64,000 bases of DNA from Bradyrhizobium sp. LHD-71 (GTDB lineage: Bacteria; Pseudomonadota; Alphaproteobacteria; Rhizobiales; Xanthobacteraceae). Positions within the stretch are counted from its first letter, which is position 1. Each line of letters begins with the position of its first letter. Where the stretch lies: contig NZ_JAVIFX010000001.1 of NCBI RefSeq assembly GCF_031157255.1, positions 62,001-126,000 of the forward strand, in the 5' to 3' direction. A program made the position numbers and the translations under genes. Shown here piece after piece: positions 28,385 through 37,141 of the stretch. Below the pieces are notes generated by a model that did not search any database, was not told where the DNA came from, and worked only from the letters and a program-made list of their open reading frames with translations.

Positions 28385-29368
28385 ATGCGATTTCAGCGTC
28401 GACAGTTTTTGCGTCTGACAGCGGGAGCCGCGTCTCTGCCTGCTCTTGCGCGCGCAGCATGGGCGCAAAGCTATCCGACCCGGACGATCACGCTGGTCGT
28501 GCCGTTCCCCGCCGGCGGCGGCGTCGATACGATGGCCCGGGTCGTGGCGGAGCGGCTGTCGATCGCGCTCAAGCACAGCGTCGTCGTCGACAATCGCGCC
28601 GGCGCCGGTGGGACGCTTGGAACGCGCGCCGTCGCCAAGGCCGAGCCGGATGGCTACACGTTGCTGCTCGGACACACCGGCACCATGTCGATCAATCCGT
28701 CGCTCTATGCGAACGCAGGCTATGATCCGCGCAAGGACTTTGCACCGATCGGCCTGATTGCGTCGATGCCGGTGGTTCTCATCGCCAATCCGACATTTCC
28801 GGCAAAGACGGTTGCCGACGTGATCGCCCTCGCCAAAAAGGATCCCACCAAGGTCAACCTCGGGACAGCGCCAGTTGGCACCGGCGGTTATCTCACCGCG
28901 GAGTATTTCAAGTCAGCGGCGGGATTGGACGTGCAGATCGTTCCCTATCGAGGCACCGCTCCCTTGATCAACGACCTCGTCGGTGGGCACGTGCCGGTCT
29001 CGTTCGGAGTGCTTCCGCCGGCTATGGGCAACATCCAGGCCGGCACGCTGCGCGCAATCGCGGTGACCGGGACGAAACGCTTCAGTCTCCTGCCCGACGT
29101 ACCGACCGCCGATGAGTCCGGCCTGCCAGGCTTCGATTCAGTTCTGCATTACGGACTGCTGGCGCCGGCCCGCACGCCGCCCGCCATCATCACCCTCCTC
29201 AATGAAGAGCTCCGGAAGCTCGTCGCACAGGACAGCGTCAAGCAACGCATCCAGAACGAGGGTGGCGATCCTTTGACCTCGTCGCCCGAGGAGTACGCCA
29301 AGGATATCGATCAGGAAGAACGCAAGTGGTCGGCCCTGATCAAGAAGCTGAACTTGAAGGTTGAATGA
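28385..29368 (+). CDS. Tripartite tricarboxylate transporter substrate-binding protein (Bug/TctC)
   Basis: A 327-residue periplasmic protein of the Bug family. The N-terminus carries a twin-arginine-like signal (RRQFLRLTAGAASLPAL) cleaved after AWA. Family landmarks follow: YPTRTITLVVPFPAGGGVDTMAR, VVDNRAGAGGTLGT, KAEPDGYTLLLGHTGT and LPDVPTADESGLPGFDS. Bug proteins bind carboxylates, including aromatic acids such as phthalate isomers. The TctA/TctB membrane parts are not nearby. It is divergent from a TetR gene and in the neighbourhood of the LigI/GalB genes, which suggests a ligand from the same pathway. Confidence 0.88.
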   Translation: MRFQRRQFLRLTAGAASLPALARAAWAQSYPTRTITLVVPFPAGGGVDTMARVVAERLSIALKHSVVVDNRAGAGGTLGTRAVAKAEPDGYTLLLGHTGTMSINPSLYANAGYDPRKDFAPIGLIASMPVVLIANPTFPAKTVADVIALAKKDPTKVNLGTAPVGTGGYLTAEYFKSAAGLDVQIVPYRGTAPLINDLVGGHVPVSFGVLPPAMGNIQAGTLRAIAVTGTKRFSLLPDVPTADESGLPGFDSVLHYGLLAPARTPPAIITLLNEELRKLVAQDSVKQRIQNEGGDPLTSSPEEYAKDIDQEERKWSALIKKLNLKVE

Positions 29369-29403
29369 AGCGCCGATTGTCAATGGCGGCGTGATAGCAG
29401 CGC

Positions 29404-30108
29404 TTACGAAACGATCTCCGTCATCACGACCTTCGACCCCTCGAGGAAGCCCCGGACGGCATCGCGCACGATGTCGTCGAGATCACTCGGCGTCGGCGTA
29501 TCGTAGACGAAGCGGCGGATCGCCAAATAGAAAATGCGGCCGTGCAGGCCCCAGAACATTTCAGTTTCCCGCTCAGACAGCGGCACCTCGTCGCTGGAGG
29601 GCAGCTTCAGTTCGTGGCGCAGTTCGCAGCATGCCGGCTCGACGATCTCCTTGCGGATGATGTCGAGATAGCGCTTGTTGATGTCGAATGACTTCAGGCC
29701 TGAGAATACGAAGATCCGGACCCAGTCGTATTCGAATACGCGCTCGACATATTCCAGATAAAACTGCGACAGGCGCGTTTGCAGCGGCAGCGACCTGTCG
29801 CGAATCAGCGAACCCCACGAAGGCGCCCAACGGCTGAGATAGACCTCCTGGTACACGCGCTCGATCAGCGCCTCCTTGCTCGGGAAATGCCGATAGATCA
29901 CCGAGTGGGTGATCCCCATGCGCTTCGCAAGCTCGCGCGTTTGTCCGCCAAACCCCTGTTCAGCAAAGAATCGGACCGCTTCGTCTAAAATAAAGCGCTC
30001 GCGCTCGGACGCGCGCATGTTGCGCCGCCGTGGCTTTGCGACTGTCTTTGCTGCCTTTTTCGCCAATCTGCGCCTCGAATCCGGATCTGCCTCGTGCCGA
30101 CGGTTCAT
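29404..30108 (-). CDS. TetR family regulator of the molybdenum-hydroxylase operon
   Basis: A 234-residue TetR protein with a basic N-terminal tail of about 30 residues and the helix-turn-helix ILDEAVRFFAEQGFGGQTRELAKRMGITHSVIYRHFPSKEALIERVY. The ligand domain is rich in aromatic residues (FYLEYVERVFEYDWVRIFVFSGLKSF). It is divergent from the ten-gene operon, and the 120-bp region between them contains two copies of the same dyad, so it very likely represses that operon and itself. The inducer should be the operon's substrate or an intermediate. Confidence 0.88.
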   Translation of the reverse strand: MNRRHEADPDSRRRLAKKAAKTVAKPRRRNMRASERERFILDEAVRFFAEQGFGGQTRELAKRMGITHSVIYRHFPSKEALIERVYQEVYLSRWAPSWGSLIRDRSLPLQTRLSQFYLEYVERVFEYDWVRIFVFSGLKSFDINKRYLDIIRKEIVEPACCELRHELKLPSSDEVPLSERETEMFWGLHGRIFYLAIRRFVYDTPTPSDLDDIVRDAVRGFLEGSKVVMTEIVS

Positions 30109-30124
30109 ACCTCAATCCAAAAAA

Positions 30125-30139
30125 GTGACCAAATGGTCG
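30125..30139. promoter_or_regulatory. TetR-type operator, copy 1
   Basis: GTGACCAAATGGTCG contains the dyad GACCA-AA-TGGTC, 17 bases before the TetR start. Its reverse complement matches copy 2 in 13 of 15 positions. Confidence 0.75.
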
Positions 30140-30177
30140 TTTTTTATTGACGGCTGTTTTGCAGCGGTCTAGCTTTT

Positions 30178-30192
30178 CGACCAGATGGTCAC
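30178..30192. promoter_or_regulatory. TetR-type operator, copy 2
   Basis: CGACCAGATGGTCAC contains GACCA-GA-TGGTC, 37 bases before the first gene of the operon. It is centred 52 bases (about five helical turns) from copy 1, so two dimers would bind the same DNA face. Confidence 0.75.
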
Positions 30193-30228
30193 AAATCTGG
30201 ACCGGCGAATCGTGGGGAGGTTTCTGTC

Positions 30229-31089
30229 TTGAAGGCGCGAGCATTCAGCTACGCCCGCCCCTCAACTGTCGAGGAGGCGCTCGAAACCTTCGCCAGCGCC
30301 GGCGACGAAGCGAGCTACATCGCCGGCGGACAAAGCCTCGTTCCCGCCCTCGCCTTGCGCCTGCAGGCGCCGCAGCTGCTGATCGATATCGCCCATATTC
30401 CCGCACTTCGCGGCATTGCACGGCGCGAGAACTGGCTGCGGATCGGCGCACTGACGCGGCATTGCGAAGTGCTCACAGATCCGAACATCGCCCGCTACGC
30501 GCCGCTGCTGCGCGAGGCGGCGCCACATGTGGCGCATCCGGCGATCCGCAACCGCGGCACGCTGGGCGGCAGCGTGGCGCTCGCCGATCCTGCATCCGAG
30601 TTTCCGGCGATGATGCTCGCAATGGGAGCCGAGCTTGAAATCGCAGGACCTCAAGGAACGCGTCGTGTCGCCGCCGACGACTACTTCATCGACCTGTTTC
30701 AGACCGCGATCGAGCCCGGCGAGTTGCTGATCGCAATCCACGTGCCGGCAGTTGGGCCTCACCACCGGTGGGCGTTTGACGAACTGGCGCGCCGGCGAGG
30801 CGACTACGCGATCATTGGATGCGGAATGCTCGGCCGGTTCGCCGGCGATCGGATCGACGAAATCCGGGTCGCTTTCTTCTCGGTCGGAAATACGCCGGTA
30901 CGTGCCCGGCACGTGGAAACGGCCCTCACCGGAGGTCGCCTCGGTCCGGACAGCGTCGCCGAAGCGCAGGCCTCGCTCGCGGCCGACCTTTCGCCTCCCG
31001 ACGACGAACATACGCCTGCTGCCATGCGGCTCCACCTGGCGCGTGTCCTGATGGGACGCCTGCTCGGACGAATGATGGTGACCGGATGA
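30229..31089 (+). CDS. Molybdenum hydroxylase, FAD-binding medium subunit (CoxM-like)
   Basis: A 286-residue FAD subunit of the xanthine dehydrogenase/CO dehydrogenase superfamily. FAD-binding motifs are AGGQS (residues 32-36) and TLGGS (111-115). It begins with TTG, fixed by a strong GGGGAGG eight bases upstream and by the family opening MKARAFSYARPSTVEEAL; no ATG fits. It passes electrons from the small iron-sulfur subunit to an acceptor. The stop overlaps the next start (ATGA). It is the first gene of the ten-gene operon under the double TetR operator. Confidence 0.92.
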   Translation: MKARAFSYARPSTVEEALETFASAGDEASYIAGGQSLVPALALRLQAPQLLIDIAHIPALRGIARRENWLRIGALTRHCEVLTDPNIARYAPLLREAAPHVAHPAIRNRGTLGGSVALADPASEFPAMMLAMGAELEIAGPQGTRRVAADDYFIDLFQTAIEPGELLIAIHVPAVGPHHRWAFDELARRRGDYAIIGCGMLGRFAGDRIDEIRVAFFSVGNTPVRARHVETALTGGRLGPDSVAEAQASLAADLSPPDDEHTPAAMRLHLARVLMGRLLGRMMVTG

Positions 31090-31595
31090 ACGAAGCCGTA
31101 AACATCCGCGTCACGGTCAACGGCGAAGTGCGGTCGCACAGTGTCGCGCCGCGCGAGACGCTCGCCGACTTCTTGCGCAATGCTCTCGAACTCACCGGCA
31201 CCCATACCGGCTGCGAGATGGGCGCGTGTGGCGCCTGTCTCGTGCTCCTCGACGGCCAGATCGTGCATTCATGCCTGATATTCGCAGTGCAAGCTGACGG
31301 TGCGGTGGTCGAAACCATCGAGGGCCTGGCGCAACGCAAGGCCATCGCCGAACTTCAGGAGGCGTTCCATCAACGCAACGCCCTGCAATGCGGCTTCTGC
31401 ACCCCAGGCGTCCTGATGACGGCGTATGGCGTGCTCGCGCGGCCCGGCGTCCCTTCACGCAACGAAATCCGTGATGCGCTGTCGGGAAACTACTGCCGCT
31501 GCACCGGCTATGAGGCGATCGTCGATGCCATCGAGACCGCTGCGCGCCGCCGTGCGGAGGCTGCCGCCGAACCGGAGCCGGAGACCGCGCCATGA
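31086..31595 (+). CDS. Molybdenum hydroxylase, 2Fe-2S small subunit (CoxS-like)
   Basis: A 169-residue protein with two [2Fe-2S] clusters. The plant-ferredoxin type cluster uses C43, C48, C51 (CEMGACGAC) and C63. The second, all-helical domain uses C102, C105 (CGFC), C137 and C139 (CRC). All eight ligands are present. The C-terminus has a short acidic, proline-rich tail. Both ends overlap neighbours by ATGA, so the three subunits are co-translated. Confidence 0.95.
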   Translation: MNEAVNIRVTVNGEVRSHSVAPRETLADFLRNALELTGTHTGCEMGACGACLVLLDGQIVHSCLIFAVQADGAVVETIEGLAQRKAIAELQEAFHQRNALQCGFCTPGVLMTAYGVLARPGVPSRNEIRDALSGNYCRCTGYEAIVDAIETAARRRAEAAAEPEPETAP

Positions 31596-33967
31596 ACGCG
31601 CCCCTCTCCTTCCTCGACCGGCCGAACTCCTATATCGGCCGCTCGGTGCCGCGCCCCAATGCAAAGCGGCTTCTCAACGGCCAGGGACGATACGTCACCG
31701 ATATCGTGCTGCCGCGCATGCTGCATGCCGCATTCACGCGCAGTCCGCATGCCCATGCACGCATTGTATCGATCGATGTCAGTGCTGCCCGACAAATGCC
31801 TGGTGTGCGGCTGGTCGCCACTGGCGAGGACTTCGCACGGATCTGCAAACCCTGGGTCGGCACTCTCGATCACTTCAAGGGGATGAAATCGCCGCCACAA
31901 TGGCCACTGCCGATCGACAAGGTCGTATGGTCAGGACAGGCGATGGTCGCAATCGTCGCTGATACGCGGGCGATGGCCGAGGATGCAACCGAGGCCGTCC
32001 AGGTCGAGTACGAAGAGCTTCCCGCCGTTGTCGATATCGACGCTGCCCGCAGCACCGGCTCGCCCGTCATTACGCCCGAGTTCGGCGACAACGTCTGCTT
32101 CCGCGGCGTCCTCGATACCGGCGGTGTTGATGACGCCTTTGCAAGCGCCTGCCACATCATCGAAGAGGAATTCCGTTTCGCGCGGCACACCGCCGTGACG
32201 CTCGAACCTCGCGCGATCGTCGCCGACTACGATCCGAACGAGCCGCGTCTGACGGTGCATCATGCGACTCAGACGCCGTATCAGTTCCAGGATCTCTATT
32301 CGCGTCACTACGGCATTGCCGAAGCCTCCGTGCGGGTGGTCGCCCCGGACATCGGCGGTTCGTTCGGCATGAAACTCCACGTCTACCACGAAGACATGGC
32401 GGTGGTCGGCCTCAGCATGATGCTGGGCCGTCCGGTCAAGTATGTCGCCGACCGCATCGAATCGTTCGTCTCCGACATTCACGCGCGCGATCACCGCGTC
32501 CGCGCCCGCATGGCAATCGACGCTATGGGAACCATACTCGCGATCGACGTCGACGACGTCACCGGCATCGGCGCATTTTCGGCCTATCCGCGCACCAGCG
32601 CGATCGAAGGCAATCAGGTAATCCGCCTGATCGGTGCCCCCTATCGGCTGAAGAACTACCGCGCAGGCCTGCAGGTCGTGTTTCAGAACAAGGTGCAGAT
32701 GAGCCAGTACCGCGCGGTCGGCCATCCGATTGCGTGCACGGTCACCGAGCGCCTGGTCGATCTTGCGGCGAACAAGGCCGGCCTCGACGCCTTCGAGGTT
32801 CGTGCGCGCAACCTGATACGTGACGATGCGTATCCATGCGAGTCGCCGACCGGCTACAGGTTCGAAGCGTTGTCGCACGAGGTCTGCCTCGCGAAGCTGC
32901 GGACCATGATGGACTACGATTCCCTCCGCTCCGAACAGCGCGAGCTTCGCAACCGCGGCATCCACCGGGGAATCGGCATTGCGACGTTTGTCGAGATCAG
33001 CAATCCAAGCCCGGCCTTCTACGGCGTCGGCGGTGCGCGGATCTCGTCACAGGACGGCGCGATCGTAAGCATTACGCCCTCCGGCGACGTCCGTTGCCTG
33101 ATCTCGGTGACCGAACAGGGCCAGGGAACCGAGACGGTGATCGGTCAGATCGTTGCCGAGCACCTGGGCGTCGACCGTGATCGCGTGAAGGTCATCACCG
33201 GTGACACCGAGGTCACGCCACACGGCGGCGCCACCTGGGCGTGTCGCGGCGCCGGCATCGGGGGTGAGACCGCGCTGCAGGCGGCGAACAAGCTGAAGGC
33301 CAATGTGCTGTCTGTGGCGAGCGCCATCCTGCAGGACCACGCCGGCAAGCTGGATATTCGCAACGGCTGGATCGTCGATGCCAGCACCGAGCAGCAACGC
33401 ATCGAACTCGCCGAGATCGCGCGGCTTGCATACTTCCGTTCCGATACCCTGCCCCCCGGAACGCAGGCGCAACTCTCGGTCGCGCATCATTATGCGCCGC
33501 AAGGCTACCCATTCGCCTTCACCAACGGCATTCAGGGATGCCATGTCGAGCTCGATGCCGAAACCGGCTTCGTCAGGATCCTGAAGCACTGGGTCGTGGA
33601 GGATTGCGGGCGCATCATCAATCCGCTGCTGGTCGACGAGCAGGTGCGCGGCGGCGTGGTACAGGGCCTCGGCGCGGCGTTCTTCGAAGAGTGCGTTTAC
33701 AGCGAGACCGGCCAGCTGACCAACGGATCGCTCGCAGACTATCTCGTGCCGATGGCATTCGAGATGCCGGACATCGAAATCGGCCACGTCGAAACGCCGA
33801 CATTGGACACCCAACTGGGGGCAAAAGGCTGCGGCGAAGCCGGCACCGCCGCGGCTTCGGCGGCGGCGCTCAATGCGGTGAACGATGCAATGGCTCCGTT
33901 CGGCGCGACGATCTCGCAATTGCCGATGACGCCGGCGCGAGTTCTGAAGGCGTTGGGACACATCTAG
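31592..33967 (+). CDS. Molybdenum hydroxylase, molybdopterin-binding large subunit (CoxL-like, substrate unknown)
   Basis: The 791-residue catalytic subunit carries the cofactor motifs APDIGGSFGMK (251-261) and the C-terminal GCGEAGT with the catalytic glutamate E749. The active-site loop reads QYRAVGHP (372-379). It is neither AYxCSFR of form I CO dehydrogenase nor the AYRGAGR of form II, so this is not a CO dehydrogenase by sequence; it should hydroxylate an organic substrate with water as oxygen donor. Absence of a signal peptide indicates a cytoplasmic enzyme. It is followed by a complete importer, so the substrate is probably taken up from outside. Confidence 0.92.
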   Translation: MNAPLSFLDRPNSYIGRSVPRPNAKRLLNGQGRYVTDIVLPRMLHAAFTRSPHAHARIVSIDVSAARQMPGVRLVATGEDFARICKPWVGTLDHFKGMKSPPQWPLPIDKVVWSGQAMVAIVADTRAMAEDATEAVQVEYEELPAVVDIDAARSTGSPVITPEFGDNVCFRGVLDTGGVDDAFASACHIIEEEFRFARHTAVTLEPRAIVADYDPNEPRLTVHHATQTPYQFQDLYSRHYGIAEASVRVVAPDIGGSFGMKLHVYHEDMAVVGLSMMLGRPVKYVADRIESFVSDIHARDHRVRARMAIDAMGTILAIDVDDVTGIGAFSAYPRTSAIEGNQVIRLIGAPYRLKNYRAGLQVVFQNKVQMSQYRAVGHPIACTVTERLVDLAANKAGLDAFEVRARNLIRDDAYPCESPTGYRFEALSHEVCLAKLRTMMDYDSLRSEQRELRNRGIHRGIGIATFVEISNPSPAFYGVGGARISSQDGAIVSITPSGDVRCLISVTEQGQGTETVIGQIVAEHLGVDRDRVKVITGDTEVTPHGGATWACRGAGIGGETALQAANKLKANVLSVASAILQDHAGKLDIRNGWIVDASTEQQRIELAEIARLAYFRSDTLPPGTQAQLSVAHHYAPQGYPFAFTNGIQGCHVELDAETGFVRILKHWVVEDCGRIINPLLVDEQVRGGVVQGLGAAFFEECVYSETGQLTNGSLADYLVPMAFEMPDIEIGHVETPTLDTQLGAKGCGEAGTAAASAAALNAVNDAMAPFGATISQLPMTPARVLKALGHI

Positions 33968-34002
33968 CAAACCGACAAACAAGCCAACTCATGGAGGAAA
34001 CG

Positions 34003-35253
34003 ATGACAGAGGGTTCGCGAAACATTACCCGACAAAAACTTTCCCGTCGCAGCGTGCTGGCGGGGTTCGGCGCCGGTGCGAGCTACCTGGCAATGCCGTG
34101 GGTTGCTCGCGCCCAGGACGAAATCATCCGCATTGGCTTCCCGACACCATTGACTGGCCCGTTTGCCGCTGAAGCAAGAGACCAAGTCAAGTGTGCCGCG
34201 CTCGCGGTCAAACAGTTCAACGACAAGGGTGGCATCAACGGCCGCAAAGTCGAGCTGCTGGTGCGGGACGACAAGCTCAACGGCGGCGAAGCCGCAACGC
34301 GCACGCTGGAGCTGATCGAAAAGGACAAGGTGCACGCGATCGTTGGTGCGCTGTCCAGCGCGGTGCAGCTCGCCGTCAACGAGGTGACCCGCGCGCGCGG
34401 CATCATCTACGTCTCGATCAGCCAGTCCGATACCATCAACGAGGTCAAGGACTTCAGCAAGTACACGTTCCACGAGGCGCTCAATCCGCATATGACCACC
34501 GCAGCCGTGGCCCGCCACAGCTTCAAGAAGGGCAACAAGGTCGCCCATCTCGTCGCCGACTATGCCTACGGTCACGAGATGCTCCGTGGCTTCAAGCGCG
34601 CACAGGCCCAGATCGGCGCCGAAACCGTCGGTGAAATCCTGCATCCATTCGGCGCCGCCGACTATTCGACCTTCATGCCGCGGCTGCGCTCGATGCGCCC
34701 TGGCATTCTCTGCATCAGCAACTTCGGCCGCGATCAAGCCAATTCGATCAAGCAGGCGGTCGATTTCGGCATGAAGCAGCAGATGAAGATCGTCGTCCCC
34801 GTGCTCTTGCATAACCAGCGCCTGGCGGTCGGACCGGATGTCTACGAAGGCGTGGTCGGCGGCGCCAACTATTACTGGGGACTGGAGAGCGGAAATCCGT
34901 CGGCCAAGGCCTTCAACGATGCCTACCGCGACGGCAATCGCAACGCGATTCCGACTGACTACGGCGCCTACGGCTACACCGGGGTTTCCTCGCTCCTTCT
35001 GGCGATGCAGGCCGCCGGCGGAACCGACACCGAGAAGGTGATCACGGCCCTCGAAGACCTGAAGTACGACGTGGCCAAAGGCCCGCAGCAGTACCGCAAA
35101 TGCGATCACCAGTCGGTTCAGTCGGTGCTCGTCCTTGAATCAAAGAAGGCCGCCAGCATGAAGAGCGAGGTCGATCTGTTCGACATCGTCGCCAACGAGC
35201 CGGCATCCACCGACTTGCTGCGAAGCTGCTCCGAACTAGGCTTCCCGGCATAA
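34003..35253 (+). CDS. ABC transporter substrate-binding protein of the Mo-hydroxylase operon
   Basis: A 416-residue type 1 periplasmic binding protein with a twin-arginine-like signal (LSRRSVLAGFGAGASYLAMPWVARA). Landmarks are IRIGFPTPLTGPFAAEARDQ, FNDKGGINGRKVELLVRDDKLN and VADYAYGHEMLRGF. The start follows GGAGG five bases upstream; the open frame reaches far into the preceding gene but only this start gives a signal peptide. It is followed directly by two permease and two ATPase genes and provides their specificity. The Tat-type signal is unusual for LivJ homologues, though common in rhizobial members of this subgroup. Confidence 0.9.
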   Translation: MTEGSRNITRQKLSRRSVLAGFGAGASYLAMPWVARAQDEIIRIGFPTPLTGPFAAEARDQVKCAALAVKQFNDKGGINGRKVELLVRDDKLNGGEAATRTLELIEKDKVHAIVGALSSAVQLAVNEVTRARGIIYVSISQSDTINEVKDFSKYTFHEALNPHMTTAAVARHSFKKGNKVAHLVADYAYGHEMLRGFKRAQAQIGAETVGEILHPFGAADYSTFMPRLRSMRPGILCISNFGRDQANSIKQAVDFGMKQQMKIVVPVLLHNQRLAVGPDVYEGVVGGANYYWGLESGNPSAKAFNDAYRDGNRNAIPTDYGAYGYTGVSSLLLAMQAAGGTDTEKVITALEDLKYDVAKGPQQYRKCDHQSVQSVLVLESKKAASMKSEVDLFDIVANEPASTDLLRSCSELGFPA

Positions 35254-35269
35254 CCCCATCGAGCCCGTC

Positions 35270-36136
35270 ATGGATACAGAACTGATCCTGATGCAACTCT
35301 TCTCAGGAGTTGCTCTCGGAGCGATCCTCGTCATCACCGCGCTCGGCTTGTCGATCATCTTCGGCATGCTCGGCGTGGTGAACTTCGCGCACGGCGCCCT
35401 GTTCATGGTGGGGGCCTATGCCGGATTATGGGTCGCATCCCTGACGGGCAGCTTTTGGTGGGGGCTGCTCGTGGCGCCGATCATGATCGGCGCGTTCGGA
35501 ATGATCATTGAGTTCGTACTGGTGCGTCCATTGTACGGGCGATCGATCGACGATCCGCTTCTGCTCACTTTCGGCCTGGGCTACGTGCTGGTCGAAGCGG
35601 TGCGGATTATCTTCGGCAGCGACGGCATTCCCTTCCCCACGCCGCCCCAGCTGATCGGGGTCGTCGACCTGGGCGTCGGCTTCTTTCCGATCTACCGGTT
35701 GTTCGTGATCGGCCTTGTCATCCTCGTTCTGCTCTTGCTCTGGCTCGGCCTGGAGAAGACCCGGTTTGGTCTGATCGTTCGCGCAGGAGCGCGCGATCCC
35801 ACCATCATGCGTGTGCTGGGAGTGGATATCGGCAAAGTCTGGCTGGTCGTGTTCGGCCTCGGCGTCGGCCTTGCCGCATTGGGCGGTGTTCTTGCGGGAC
35901 CCATGCGCAGCGTAAATCCGGAAATGGGCTCGCTGGTGCTGGCGGAAGCCTTCGTCGTAACGGTGATCGGCGGCCTCGGCTCGCTGCTGGGCTCGATCGT
36001 CGCCGGGCTCCTGGTCGGCATAGCTATCAGCATGACCGCGCTATTCGCACCCGAGATGGCGACGATCGTCATGTTCGCGCTGATGGCCGTCGTTCTTCTG
36101 ATCAGGCCTCAGGGCCTGTTCGGCAAACTCGCATGA
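35270..36136 (+). CDS. Branched-chain-type ABC transporter permease (LivH)
   Basis: A 288-residue inner membrane protein with about eight helices. Family segments are LIIFGMLGVVNFAHGALFMVGAYAGL near the N-terminus and the coupling region IVRAGARDPTIMRVLGVDIGKVW, then EAFVVTVIGGLGSLLGSIVAGLLVG. It follows the binding-protein gene by 16 bases and pairs with the LivM-type protein. Confidence 0.93.
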   Translation: MDTELILMQLFSGVALGAILVITALGLSIIFGMLGVVNFAHGALFMVGAYAGLWVASLTGSFWWGLLVAPIMIGAFGMIIEFVLVRPLYGRSIDDPLLLTFGLGYVLVEAVRIIFGSDGIPFPTPPQLIGVVDLGVGFFPIYRLFVIGLVILVLLLLWLGLEKTRFGLIVRAGARDPTIMRVLGVDIGKVWLVVFGLGVGLAALGGVLAGPMRSVNPEMGSLVLAEAFVVTVIGGLGSLLGSIVAGLLVGIAISMTALFAPEMATIVMFALMAVVLLIRPQGLFGKLA

Positions 36137-36148
36137 CGGAGTGAAAGC

Positions 36149-37141
36149 ATGTCATCTCCGGCCCTTGCCGCACCGGCAACCGCAAGCGAACGCAAGCCAT
36201 CCAGTGTTACGGCAGCGCTCGCAGCCTATCGCGTGCCGCTTTCAATTCTCGCGCTATGCCTGTTGCCCTGGCTGCTGCCGTCAAAGGCGCTGGCAGTCAA
36301 TGTTTTGGTCTACGGCGTCGTGGCCGTCGGCTACAATCTCCTGTTTGGATATACCGGGCTCCTGTCGTTCGGTCATGCCGCGTTCTTCGGCGCCGGCGCC
36401 TACATCACCGGCATCGCGATCGGCCAATTCGGCGTGCCGTGGCTCGTCGCAGTCTTCCTTGGCATCCTTGGCGGAGGCGCTCTCGCCTTCATCATCGGCG
36501 GACTGACCACGCGAACCCGCGGCATTTACTTTTCGATGGTGACGCTGGCGTTAGCGCAGCTCGTCTACTACGTGGCGCTGCAAGCATCGTCCTGGACAGG
36601 CGGCGAGAACGGCCTGCGCGGCTTCACCGTCGACAAGATCAACCTGTTTGGCACGACCATCAATTTCCTCGATCCGATCAACAAGTACTACGTGCTGATG
36701 ATGTTCGCAGCGCTGGCGCTCTGGGCAGTCTCGCGCATCCTGAATTCACCGTTTGGGGCGGCCATCGAGGCCATTCGCGAGAACGAGCGGCGCGCCCGTA
36801 CCTGCGGGTATGATGTCGAGAAGACGAAGCTCTTGGCCTTCACGCTGTCAGGTCTCATCTGCGCGCTCGCCGGCACGATGTCCGCATTGCATCTGGCCTT
36901 CGTGCCGCTCGACGTCCTGCACTACCACACCTCCGGCATGATCGTGATGATGACGCTGCTGGGCGGCGCCCGCAGCTTCTTCGGCCCATTCGTCGGCGCC
37001 CTGGCCTTCCTCCTGATGGAGGACGTGTTCTCGCTGTGGACCTCGCATTGGCAGATCATCGTCGGCTCCATCTTCATCCTGTTCGTGCTCTTCCTGCCGA
37101 GAGGCCTTTGGGGCACCTTTCTGGAAAAGGCCGTCCGATGA
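36149..37141 (+). CDS. Branched-chain-type ABC transporter permease (LivM)
   Basis: A 330-residue permease with a polar N-terminus of about 20 residues and about ten membrane segments. Landmarks are YNLLFGYTGLLSFGHAAFFGAGAYITGI, the coupling region AIEAIRENERRARTCGYDVEKTKLLAFTLSG, and LLGGARSFFGPFVGALAFLLMED. The stop overlaps the start of the ATPase gene by ATGA. Confidence 0.93.
   Translation: MSSPALAAPATASERKPSSVTAALAAYRVPLSILALCLLPWLLPSKALAVNVLVYGVVAVGYNLLFGYTGLLSFGHAAFFGAGAYITGIAIGQFGVPWLVAVFLGILGGGALAFIIGGLTTRTRGIYFSMVTLALAQLVYYVALQASSWTGGENGLRGFTVDKINLFGTTINFLDPINKYYVLMMFAALALWAVSRILNSPFGAAIEAIRENERRARTCGYDVEKTKLLAFTLSGLICALAGTMSALHLAFVPLDVLHYHTSGMIVMMTLLGGARSFFGPFVGALAFLLMEDVFSLWTSHWQIIVGSIFILFVLFLPRGLWGTFLEKAVR

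Noticed and set aside
30229-33967. Aerobic CO dehydrogenase
   Set aside because: Subunits are homologous, but the large subunit lacks the AYxCSFR and AYRGAGR active-site loops of form I and form II enzymes.
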